Shown here: positions 1-5,638 of the stretch, piece after piece
How positions within the stretch are numbered: the stretch's first letter is position 1
How the letters are laid out: each line of letters starts with the position of its first letter
From: a bacterium
GTDB taxonomy: Bacteria; Patescibacteriota; Minisyncoccia; 2-02-FULL-40-12; IGHO2-12-FULL-4
Direction of reading: 5' to 3'
Assembly: GCA_030695705.1 (NCBI GenBank)
Contig: JAUYPS010000046.1
Span: 1 to 5,760, forward strand
DNA length: 5,760 nucleotides
Notes under the pieces: generated by a model
Seen by the model: the letters and a program-made list of their open reading frames with translations, nothing else
What the model was told of the DNA's origin: nothing
Databases searched by the model: none
Position numbers and translations under genes: made by a program

Positions 1-191
1 AAGTCCGCTTTTCTGTCCATGGTAATTTTGGGAAGAAAGTGGGGTTCCAGGAGTAATCTTTTCCACCCTTCAATTTTATCTTCACCATGTTTTTCCAGGG
101 TTTTCTGAAATTCTGAAAGATCAAATTCTTTTCCAAAAAAGTTGAGGTGAGACTGTCTTTCTATTTTCAAAATCTCTTCAATCCTCTGCAT
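1..191 (-). CDS. Unidentified protein, N-terminal part (runs off the left edge)
   Basis: This is an open reading frame of 63 codons from ATG (189-191) to the window edge, with no stop. It begins MQRIEEILKIERQSHLNFFG and later reads WKRLLLEPHFLPKITMDRKAD. The start is well supported: AGGAG lies 6 nt upstream, and a near-consensus promoter sits about 40 nt upstream. The visible part is charged and probably helical, with no signal peptide or membrane segment. I do not recognise the family, and no catalytic motif can be seen in this fragment. Unlike the genes before it, which overlap or nearly touch, this one has a 49-nt leader region with a palindromic operator candidate. It is therefore probably a separately regulated unit, perhaps also reached by read-through from the operon. 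Confidence 0.75.
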   Translation of the reverse strand, partial: MQRIEEILKIERQSHLNFFGKEFDLSEFQKTLEKHGEDKIEGWKRLLLEPHFLPKITMDRKAD

Positions 192-197
192 GGTTTG

Positions 198-202
198 CTC
201 CT
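198..202 (-). promoter_or_regulatory. Ribosome binding site AGGAG
   Basis: On the minus strand AGGAG is followed by six bases (CAAACC) and then the ATG at 189-191. This is the clearest Shine-Dalgarno sequence in the window. The other genes here start inside or right next to the preceding gene, or have weak or no such site. It fixes the start of the left-edge gene. Confidence 0.8.
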
Positions 203-217
203 ATTTTTGTGTTAAAA

Positions 218-241
218 AACTTGTATAGAATTATACAAGTT
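218..241. promoter_or_regulatory. Perfect palindrome over the -10 box, candidate repressor operator
   Basis: AACTTGTATA and TATACAAGTT form a perfect 10-bp inverted repeat around a 4-nt centre (GAAT on the plus strand). The symmetry covers the whole TATAAT -10 box and the predicted transcription start, which is the classic place for a dimeric repressor. The stem is AT-rich and followed on the minus strand by TTTT, so it could instead be a weak terminator for the operon. The overlap with a consensus promoter makes the operator reading more likely. The binding protein is unknown. Confidence 0.6.
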
Positions 242-257
242 CAGGAAAGTTTGTCAA
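230..257 (-). promoter_or_regulatory. Consensus sigma-70-type promoter for the left-edge gene
   Basis: On the minus strand TTGACA (252-257) is followed by 16 bases and then TATAAT (230-235); both hexamers match the consensus exactly. Transcription would start near 222-223, giving a leader of about 31 nt that includes the AGGAG site. The -35 box lies inside the last codons of the 241-600 gene, so the promoter fires from within the end of the operon. The spacer is one base shorter than the optimum of 17. Confidence 0.75.
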
Positions 258-600
258 GGTTACTTGGAATTTCCGATAAAACTTCATCCGGAATGGGAAT
301 CGGTTCGCCTACCGGACTGATTCCCGGATAGCGCCAAGCGGTAATGATCTTTTTCTTGGGAATAGATAACTTCGCTACTTCTCCCATATCGACATACATC
401 ACCCAGATCTCGCTGGGATTCTTTTTTGACCCGGCCGCCTGCATGCAAGCCGTCGTGCCGAGAGCAATCCCCTTTTCCACTCTTTTCGGAAACCGCACCA
501 CTCTCTTCACCAAACTCTCCGAAATCCGATAATACCCCATCTTCCCCACCACATGATTAGTCCAAGTATATTTATCTGTATTTTTCGGTTTCTTATACAT
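241..600 (-). CDS. Conserved-looking small protein of unknown function (possibly DUF4258-like)
   Basis: A 119-residue soluble protein. The N-terminal half contains YTWTNHVVGKMGYYRIS followed by LVKRVVRFPKRVEKG, and the middle has the strand-like segments EIWVMYVDM and KKKIITAWRYPG. The tail is proline-rich. An early histidine before a short basic helix, then strands, loosely recalls the DUF4258 / RelE-like small-protein layout. I also remember similar sequences from Patescibacteria, but this is memory rather than a search. No catalytic residues can be assigned. Its ATG lies inside the end of the helicase gene (8-nt overlap, ATGTATAA), and no clear ribosome binding site is visible, so translation probably depends on ribosomes finishing the helicase. 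The link to the helicase suggests an accessory role, but that is inference. It ends in TGA at 241-243. Confidence 0.8.
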   Translation of the reverse strand: MYKKPKNTDKYTWTNHVVGKMGYYRISESLVKRVVRFPKRVEKGIALGTTACMQAAGSKKNPSEIWVMYVDMGEVAKLSIPKKKIITAWRYPGISPVGEPIPIPDEVLSEIPSNLDKLS

Positions 601-3600
601 GAGCGATCTTTTCTTTTAATTTGCAGAATTCGCATTCCCGGTCGCCGCAGGTTTTGTCCTGAAACTTTAAACTCAAAACTTGGTCGCTGATATCGGCAAT
701 GGTTTCTCTCAATTCTTTAACTTCTTCGTCCGAGATCAAAAACTTCTCTTTGTGAAAATTACCTTTTGGATCCGGTTCGACAAAGTCAATTTCCCCGGAA
801 GTCATATTAAGTTTAGCGGTGAGATGCTCATCCAAAAGCAATTTATAAAAAACCAGTTGGCGTTTGTAGTCACCAGTACCAGATTGGGTTTTGCCCTCCA
901 ATTCATTACGCGTCTTAGACCTTCCTGTTTTATAATCCACCACGTTAACTTCTCCGTTTTCATCTATCTGTTCTATTTTATCCAACGATCCCGTTAACTT
1001 AACCCCTCCTTCCGACAACTTAAATATTACATTATGTACGCGAAACTCATTGATTGTCTCCGTCCGCCAGGTATTTTGATAGTAATCAAAATACGCACTC
1101 AACGACTCTTTTCCTTTTGCCATGCTCTCCGCAAATTCCTTTTCCGTCAGTGGCTCTTTCTTCAGGGCCTCTTCAAATCTAGCCAGTAAGGTTTCTTTGG
1201 AAACCGCTTCTCCTCTCTTTAAATAATCAAAAAAAACTTTCAATCCGGCATGGATCGCTGTCCCATACATCTGGTGCTTGTTTTTGGCCTTGGGAATTTT
1301 CAGCAAACTCGAATAAAAATATTTCCATGGACAAGAGAGATAATTGTTAACAGCCGTAGCGGAAAGTCCACGTTTAAAGAAGAGGGCATTGAGATATTCT
1401 TTATCCAAAACAGAAAACTTCTGTACCATTTTGGGCTGGTAAATAATCGTCCGATCTTGTTCCAATTTTTTTTCATATTCTCCAGCCAGACCGATTTCTT
1501 TCAAATCATCCTTAATTTCTCCGATAAATTGAGAAGGCAAAAGTTCCCGCCTGTCATAGCCGGTTATGGCGTAAGATAAATAAGCCATCTTTCTGGCCCG
1601 GGTCATAGCCACATAAAACAATCTCCTTTCATCATCATTAACCTCGGAGGGGACATCGCTTCGCTCGCCCCCTTCCAACCTCGTTCGCGACGCAGCAGAC
1701 TGCTGCCCACTCCTGCCTCCCCCAAAAGAAATCAGATTTGGAAGTTTGATTAATTTGGGTATGCGACGGTTTCCCCAATGGCCATCAAAAAGATTGGTAA
1801 TGAAAACATGATCAAATTCTAAACCTTTTGCTCCATGGGCCGTCATCAGGCGCACTACCCCAGTTTGCCATGACAAAGTTTTTTCTTTGATAGATACGCC
1901 ATGCTTTTCTAAAGTATCGAAATAATTAATGAGATCAGCCAAGCTGAAACTTTTTTGACTTTTAACCAGATTTTTAATTTCAGAAAAAAGATTGTCTAAG
2001 CGGTTTAATCTAGTAGCTGAATCGGATTGTTTCAAAAGATGCACTAAAAATCCTGATTCCCGCACTACCGTCTCAAAAAACTCGGCCAGATTGGTATTTT
2101 TAGATAGTTTCTGCCAACGGAGAAAATTAAAAAAGATATCTCGAGAAGCTCCGGTGAACAAAGTTTTTGTCTCGACGGCGCTCATAAAAACTGTTCCCCT
2201 CCGCCTCTGGGAAAATAACTTATATACATCCAAGGTTGGTATATTCAAAAAATCGGCATGCAGAACCTCAAACAGTTTTTCTTCTGAAGCGGGATCATTT
2301 AAAAACTTCAACAACAAAATTAAGTTTTTGATTTGCGGATCTTCCAAAACATTTCTTTGCGACTCTATTCGGAAGGGTACTTGCTGCTTTTCCAATATTT
2401 CCGCCACCGGTCTGGCATCTTTATTATCACGGTATATCACAGCAATTTCCGCCGGAACAACTCCTTGTGAAATTAACTGCTTAATTTGGGAAGCCAAAAA
2501 ATAGTACTCCGCTTCCGGATGTTTAAATTCAAAAACCTGCACCTTATTTTTGTTAGCACTGTTCTGCGAAATTAAACCATCTTTTACATCAGCCAAAACC
2601 ATGGAGAGCTTGTGTTGGTTATTCTGAATAAAACTCTGGGCCGCATCCAAAATCGGCTGGGTGGAACGGTAATTTTTCTGCAACGAAATCAGCTTAGCTT
2701 GCGGATAAAGTTTTTTGAAGTATAAAAAGTTGGCCAAACTTGCCCCTTGAAAACGGAAAATCGCCTGCCGTTCGTCCCCTACCACGAACAAGTTGGGATT
2801 ATCAAAAAAATTACTCAACAACTCCAGAATCTTGTTTTGAGCATTGTTGGTGTCTTGATGCTCGTCCGCTAAAAAATACTGGTACTTTTCCTGAAGGCGC
2901 AAAAGAAAATCGGGATTACTTTCCAGCGACTTGACCAGTTCCAAAACCATATCATCGAAGTCATAAAGTTTTTTCTCGGACAACTGCTCCTGATAATTTT
3001 TGTAAATTAAGGCCAGTTCTGTATTTTTGTCGAGTTGTTTTTTAAAGTCAGCATATTTGCCTTTCATTTTTCCTTTGTACCGGCCGGAGTCATAGTGTAG
3101 GTCTTCAATTTGCTCGAATTCTTTCTGCTGTTTTTTAAGAATATCGACCAAGTTGCTCGGGATAATGCCTTCCTTCTTTAAATGGCCAATTTGCTGGCGG
3201 ACAGCTGACAAATAAAAAAATGGCTCTCCGAATGGCCGAAGCAGTTTAAGTTTCGAATTGGAAATAACTTCCTGTAGAAGTTCGATCTGTTCGACTTCGT
3301 TGGCTGCTCGCCGACCGAGAATTTCTCCAAATTCTTCTGGATAATCCTCAATCAGCTTATTAGCAAAACTGTGAAAAGTGGAAATATTGACCTGATAAGC
3401 AGATGCGCCGATAATGTCCACCAACCGCCGACGCATTTCTCCCGCGCCGTTTTCCGTAAAAGTCAAAGCCAAAATATTACCGGGATTAACCTGGCTTTTC
3501 AGCAGAATATTGGCCACGCGTAAAGTCAGCACCTGCGTCTTCCCCGTCCCCGGTCCGGCAATCACCATCACCGGCCCCTCCACCGTGTCCACCGCCTCCT

Positions 3601-3652
3601 TCTGCTCCAGATTCAGCTTTTTATATTGTTCAGTAAAGTTTTGAGAAGTCAT
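593..3652 (-). CDS. UvrD/RecB-type superfamily 1 helicase fused to a four-cysteine RecB-family nuclease
   Basis: A cytoplasmic ATP-driven DNA translocase with a C-terminal nuclease, 1019 residues. Helicase motifs in order: Walker A GPGTGKT (33-39), Ia LALTFTENGAGE (61-72), II DEHQD (263-267), III VGDERQAIFRFQGA (291-304), IV KNYRS (326-330), V LMTAHGAKGLEF (602-613), VI DDERRLFYVAMTRAR (673-687). The nuclease domain shows H801, D891, D906-Y-K908 and the QLVFY motif (932-936). Four cysteines, C774 and C1002/C1007/C1010, are placed like the iron-sulphur staple of AddB and Cas4 nucleases. By family, such enzymes unwind and resect double-strand ends or degrade foreign DNA. A single chain combining both parts could stand in for AddAB/RecBCD. 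The ATG overlaps the toxin stop (ATGA), with GAGG 10 nt upstream. Residues about 644-670 are an unusual GC-rich insertion. Fold assignment is firm; the biological role is inferred. Confidence 0.95.
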   Translation of the reverse strand: MTSQNFTEQYKKLNLEQKEAVDTVEGPVMVIAGPGTGKTQVLTLRVANILLKSQVNPGNILALTFTENGAGEMRRRLVDIIGASAYQVNISTFHSFANKLIEDYPEEFGEILGRRAANEVEQIELLQEVISNSKLKLLRPFGEPFFYLSAVRQQIGHLKKEGIIPSNLVDILKKQQKEFEQIEDLHYDSGRYKGKMKGKYADFKKQLDKNTELALIYKNYQEQLSEKKLYDFDDMVLELVKSLESNPDFLLRLQEKYQYFLADEHQDTNNAQNKILELLSNFFDNPNLFVVGDERQAIFRFQGASLANFLYFKKLYPQAKLISLQKNYRSTQPILDAAQSFIQNNQHKLSMVLADVKDGLISQNSANKNKVQVFEFKHPEAEYYFLASQIKQLISQGVVPAEIAVIYRDNKDARPVAEILEKQQVPFRIESQRNVLEDPQIKNLILLLKFLNDPASEEKLFEVLHADFLNIPTLDVYKLFSQRRRGTVFMSAVETKTLFTGASRDIFFNFLRWQKLSKNTNLAEFFETVVRESGFLVHLLKQSDSATRLNRLDNLFSEIKNLVKSQKSFSLADLINYFDTLEKHGVSIKEKTLSWQTGVVRLMTAHGAKGLEFDHVFITNLFDGHWGNRRIPKLIKLPNLISFGGGRSGQQSAASRTRLEGGERSDVPSEVNDDERRLFYVAMTRARKMAYLSYAITGYDRRELLPSQFIGEIKDDLKEIGLAGEYEKKLEQDRTIIYQPKMVQKFSVLDKEYLNALFFKRGLSATAVNNYLSCPWKYFYSSLLKIPKAKNKHQMYGTAIHAGLKVFFDYLKRGEAVSKETLLARFEEALKKEPLTEKEFAESMAKGKESLSAYFDYYQNTWRTETINEFRVHNVIFKLSEGGVKLTGSLDKIEQIDENGEVNVVDYKTGRSKTRNELEGKTQSGTGDYKRQLVFYKLLLDEHLTAKLNMTSGEIDFVEPDPKGNFHKEKFLISDEEVKELRETIADISDQVLSLKFQDKTCGDRECEFCKLKEKIAHV
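1643..1723 (-). repeat. GC-rich in-frame insertion in the helicase, candidate coding palindromic repeat
   Basis: These 81 bases encode helicase residues 644-670 (GGGRSGQQSA through SDVPSE), between motifs V and VI. By hand count 56 of 81 bases are G or C (about 69%), against roughly 40% in most of the gene. It contains a perfect hairpin, GCAGCAG-A-CTGCTGC at 1692-1706, and the 9-mer CTTCGCTCG (1659-1667), which recurs in the intergenic repeat region at 5623-5631. The encoded peptide is rich in G, S, R, Q and E and looks like a disordered surface loop. The reading frame and both flanking motifs are intact, so the helicase is probably still functional. Exact borders are approximate. Confidence 0.55.
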
Positions 3653-4098
3653 TTTTCCAAATCCTCAATATTTAATCTGATCCATTCTCCGAGCTCTTGC
3701 TTAACATCATCAAAATTATGAGTGTGGGTAGTTTGAGCCAGCCAAAGAGCTTTTTTGGTTAATTCGTCAGCGGATACATTTAACTCTTTTCCATTTGCTT
3801 CCAGAAAAACTGAAAGACAAAGCACAGAAAACCGCTTATTCGCATTAGGGAAAATATGTTTTTTGTTTATTGTAAAAAAGATAATAGCTGCTTTACTCTC
3901 TAAAGTTGAATATTGTTCCACTCCAAAAAAAGAAGATTGCGGTAATTTGATCAAAGCATCGATATTGTGTTCATTGGCCATACTAAAAGGAGGTATGGGT
4001 TTGCCATCCTCCTTAAACCTCTCTGCTAAAATAGCGTGCAACTCCTCTAACCCCTTCAGGTCAAAGTATTTAATTGAAGATTCTTTCTCCTCGGTCAT
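3649..4098 (-). CDS. Doc/Fic-family toxin
   Basis: A 149-residue protein with the Fic-fold active-site motif HIFPNANKRF at residues 81-90. It closely parallels the Doc type HxFx(D/N)ANKR rather than the AMPylating HPFxxGNGRxxR. Doc of phage P1 phosphorylates elongation factor EF-Tu and stops translation; this activity is inferred by family. The residues corresponding to the motif are H81, F83, N85, N87, K88 and R89. N85 sits where P1 Doc has aspartate. Surrounding helices (FFGVEQYSTLESKAAIIFFTINKK before, VLCLSVFLEANG after) fit the fold. It is somewhat longer than P1 Doc (about 126 residues). The start overlaps the upstream antitoxin candidate by 29 nt, and its TGA overlaps the helicase ATG by 4 nt, so it is translated in concert with both. 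No strong ribosome binding site is seen. Confidence 0.85.
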   Translation of the reverse strand: MTEEKESSIKYFDLKGLEELHAILAERFKEDGKPIPPFSMANEHNIDALIKLPQSSFFGVEQYSTLESKAAIIFFTINKKHIFPNANKRFSVLCLSVFLEANGKELNVSADELTKKALWLAQTTHTHNFDDVKQELGEWIRLNIEDLEK

Positions 4099-4237
4099 AG
4101 CGGGCTAAATCTTTCAAAGTTTTATCGTATTTGCGAAAAGTAGATTCAGCCGCTTTTTTGACTTCGATTCTGTTTATCTTGTTTTTGGTTTCTTTTTCTT
4201 TGGTCCGCTTAAATAGGTTTTTGATTAATTTTTTCAT
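4070..4237 (-). CDS. Small basic protein, candidate antitoxin for the Doc-like toxin
   Basis: 55 residues from ATG at 4235-4237: a lysine-rich start (MKKLIKNLFKRTKEKETKNK), then a probable helix, IEVKKAAESTFRKYDKTLKDLARY. I assign it as antitoxin from its position immediately upstream of a Doc-like gene, its 29-nt overlap with that gene, and its small charged make-up. I also recall short helical KxxxxYxxTLxxL proteins paired with Fic/Doc genes in Patescibacteria. No Phd-type N-terminal DNA-binding domain is visible, so autoregulation by this protein is not evident. The inhibitory (S/T)xxxE(G/N) motif of Fic antitoxins is not seen either. A longer TTG start at 4274-4276 is possible, but it would lie in the promoter-like -35 box. 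No Shine-Dalgarno sequence precedes the ATG. Confidence 0.65.
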   Translation of the reverse strand: MKKLIKNLFKRTKEKETKNKINRIEVKKAAESTFRKYDKTLKDLARYDRGERIFN

Positions 4238-4247
4238 GATTAAATCT

Positions 4248-4276
4248 AATATAACATATTCAAAGTAATGCTTCAA
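4248..4276 (-). promoter_or_regulatory. Extended -10 promoter for the antitoxin-toxin genes, possibly leaderless
   Basis: On the minus strand TTGAAG (4271-4276) is followed by a 17-nt spacer and TATATT (4248-4253), preceded by TG one base upstream (extended -10 form). The hexamers match consensus at 4/6 and 5/6. The predicted start falls about 7 nt after the -10 box, leaving only a few bases before the ATG at 4235-4237, so the mRNA would be leaderless or nearly so. That fits the absence of a Shine-Dalgarno site. The promoter lies in the 45-nt gap after the 4283-4846 gene. Confidence 0.5.
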
Positions 4277-4282
4277 TGAAGA

Positions 4283-4846
4283 TTATCCTGGTCCCCTTAA
4301 TCGCCTCGCATTATTCTTTAGCCAAGATTTAAAATCATCTACATCTAAAAGAAGGATGTCTTTTGGCAAATCTTCAAAATATACTTTAAAAATTTTAACT
4401 GGTTTAACTTTTTTAGATGATTTCCACTCAATACCAGAACGTTCTACAAAATCTTCTTTTTTGAAAATATAAACATACCCGCTTGCTTCCTTTGTTTTTT
4501 TAAAAATTTCCGGAGTAGTTCTATAAATAACTTTGTCATGTTCACCACTTCCGCCACCTCCAAATCCACTATAATGTTTTTTATCTTTGTCTTTTAATTC
4601 TCTGGTAATAATGGCTCTAAAGATAGCAATTTCAGCAAATGGACTAGCAGCTACTCCTGGTTCCCCATCATCAACCATCTCGTCTTCTTCTTTATCGAAT
4701 GTACGAGCCTGCCTTGGCTCCAGCTCCTGCAGTAAATGGGGTGAGCCATGAAAAACATAAATTCCCTCTTTTTCTAATTCCATTAACTTTTCTTTTCCTT
4801 CTTCAATTTTAAGTTCGCCTAAATTTTGAGGAATTTCTTGATTCAT
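4283..4846 (-). CDS. Unknown protein, possible ADP-ribosyltransferase-like fold
   Basis: A 187-residue soluble protein that I cannot name with confidence. Features seen: an N-terminal acidic/basic helix (about 10-27); a strand with HGS, GIYVFHGSP (28-36); then EPRQA (43-47); GEPGVAASP (61-69) followed by the helix AEIAIFRAI; a glycine-rich loop GFGGGGSGEH (94-103); and C-terminal strands SGYVYIFKK and GIEWKSSKKVKPVKIFKV (138-155). An early H-G-S/T, a central 'xxASP' strand-turn-helix and a late E-W-x-S recall ADP-ribosyltransferase or RNA 2'-phosphotransferase-like folds, with H33, S68 and E140 as candidate key residues. This is inference only; no family was confirmed. It starts 4 nt after the exonuclease stop without a visible ribosome binding site, suggesting coupled translation. 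Sampled rows are AT-rich compared with the exonuclease. Confidence 0.75.
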   Translation of the reverse strand: MNQEIPQNLGELKIEEGKEKLMELEKEGIYVFHGSPHLLQELEPRQARTFDKEEDEMVDDGEPGVAASPFAEIAIFRAIITRELKDKDKKHYSGFGGGGSGEHDKVIYRTTPEIFKKTKEASGYVYIFKKEDFVERSGIEWKSSKKVKPVKIFKVYFEDLPKDILLLDVDDFKSWLKNNARRLRGPG

Positions 4847-4850
4847 AAAT

Positions 4851-5561
4851 TTAAAATCTTAGATGTTTTTCCCAGTAGTCGTAAAGCGCTTTGGTGGCGC
4901 GGAGATCGCCGACATTGTATTTGGCGATATCCAGGAATTTATTTTCCCGGAAAAGCTTGCCTACATCTTCACCGGTTACCCCGTCGTCTTTGGGACTTTT
5001 AATACTGAAAGCCCGGCACCACAAATGCAGGTTTCCTTTTCTTCTGACCGCGCCGTAAAAAGACAGCTGATCCAGAAGATCGATATGCTTTACTCCGAAT
5101 CTTTGCGAACTAAGATAACGATTCGACATTAGATCTACACTAGGCCGGATTCCCAAAATAGCCGAACGGACCATCAGAAATGGCACATCAAAGGACCGCC
5201 CGTTGAAAGAAACGAATTCATCGTAGTGCTCCGCTCCCTGCCAGAATTTCTCCAGCATGTCTTTTTCCGAAAGAGCTTTGAATTTAATTCCATTTTCTTC
5301 CAACTCTTCTTCCGGGTTGTCCGGATTTTGATAATAAACCGCGCCTTTATCTTTCTCCCGATCCAAGACCCCGATAGCCACAATCTGACCGGTCAGCGGA
5401 GAAAATCCCAAGCCGTTTTTCAACTCTTCCAGGGCCACTTTGTAATCTTCTTCTCCGCTCGATTCTTTTTTAATCCACCAGCTTAAAGCGTCTTGAGTAG
5501 TTTCATCAAGCTCATCAAAATTTTCCCCGATTGTTTCGATATCAAAAATTAATTTAGGCAT
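4851..5561 (-). CDS. DEDDy 3'-5' exonuclease (PolB-exonuclease-like, RNase H fold)
   Basis: A 236-residue stand-alone exonuclease. The three Exo motifs are complete: Exo I FDIETIG with D7 and E9; Exo II FVSFNGRSFDVPFL with N120 and D125; Exo III YNVGDLRATKALY with Y215 and D219. The tyrosine in Exo III makes it DEDDy-type. Between Exo II and Exo III, HIDLLDQLSFYG (159-170) and DDGVTGEDVGKLF match the pattern of the predicted PolB-related 3'-5' exonucleases (PF10108-like). These act on single-stranded DNA or RNA ends with two metal ions; the substrate here is unknown. I chose ATG at 5559-5561 because MPKLIFDIET places Exo I at the start, as usual. A TTG start at 5619-5621 would add 20 residues encoded by the repeat region and the -10 box. 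It heads the operon. Confidence 0.92.
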   Translation of the reverse strand: MPKLIFDIETIGENFDELDETTQDALSWWIKKESSGEEDYKVALEELKNGLGFSPLTGQIVAIGVLDREKDKGAVYYQNPDNPEEELEENGIKFKALSEKDMLEKFWQGAEHYDEFVSFNGRSFDVPFLMVRSAILGIRPSVDLMSNRYLSSQRFGVKHIDLLDQLSFYGAVRRKGNLHLWCRAFSIKSPKDDGVTGEDVGKLFRENKFLDIAKYNVGDLRATKALYDYWEKHLRF

Positions 5562-5579
5562 AAGTTTATTTGCTTCGTG

Positions 5580-5585
5580 ATTATA
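5580..5585 (-). promoter_or_regulatory. TATAAT -10 box upstream of the exonuclease
   Basis: A perfect TATAAT on the minus strand lies 18 nt before the exonuclease ATG. With a 16-18 nt spacer the -35 position reads CAAACG, GCAAAC or AGCAAA, none of which resembles TTGACA, so this is a candidate promoter only. The leader would be very short, about 10 nt, and has no Shine-Dalgarno sequence. A second isolated TATAAT on the same strand lies at 5666-5671, also without a -35 box. Confidence 0.4.
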
Positions 5586-5638
5586 TCTTTTTCCGGACGC
5601 TCGTTTGCTTCCAGCGAGCAAACTTCGCTCGAATCGGA

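Noticed and set aside
218..241. Intrinsic terminator of the operon
   Set aside because: The stem is almost all A/T and contains the exact -10 box of a consensus promoter. An operator is more likely, though a weak terminator role is not excluded.
1992..2504. Plus-strand open frame of 170 codons
   Set aside because: It lies wholly antisense to the helicase, whose motifs prove the minus-strand frame. Its product has no recognisable domain, so it is a shadow.
3755..4108. Plus-strand open frame of 117 codons
   Set aside because: It is antisense to the Doc-like toxin, which has an intact active-site motif in the minus frame.
4238..4276. N-terminal extension of the antitoxin candidate from a TTG start
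   Set aside because: It overlaps the promoter-like -35 and -10 boxes. The internal ATG at 4235-4237 gives a more natural lysine-rich start.
5562..5621. 20-residue extension of the exonuclease from a TTG start
   Set aside because: It is encoded by the hairpin region and the TATAAT box, and the Exo I motif normally lies at the very N-terminus.
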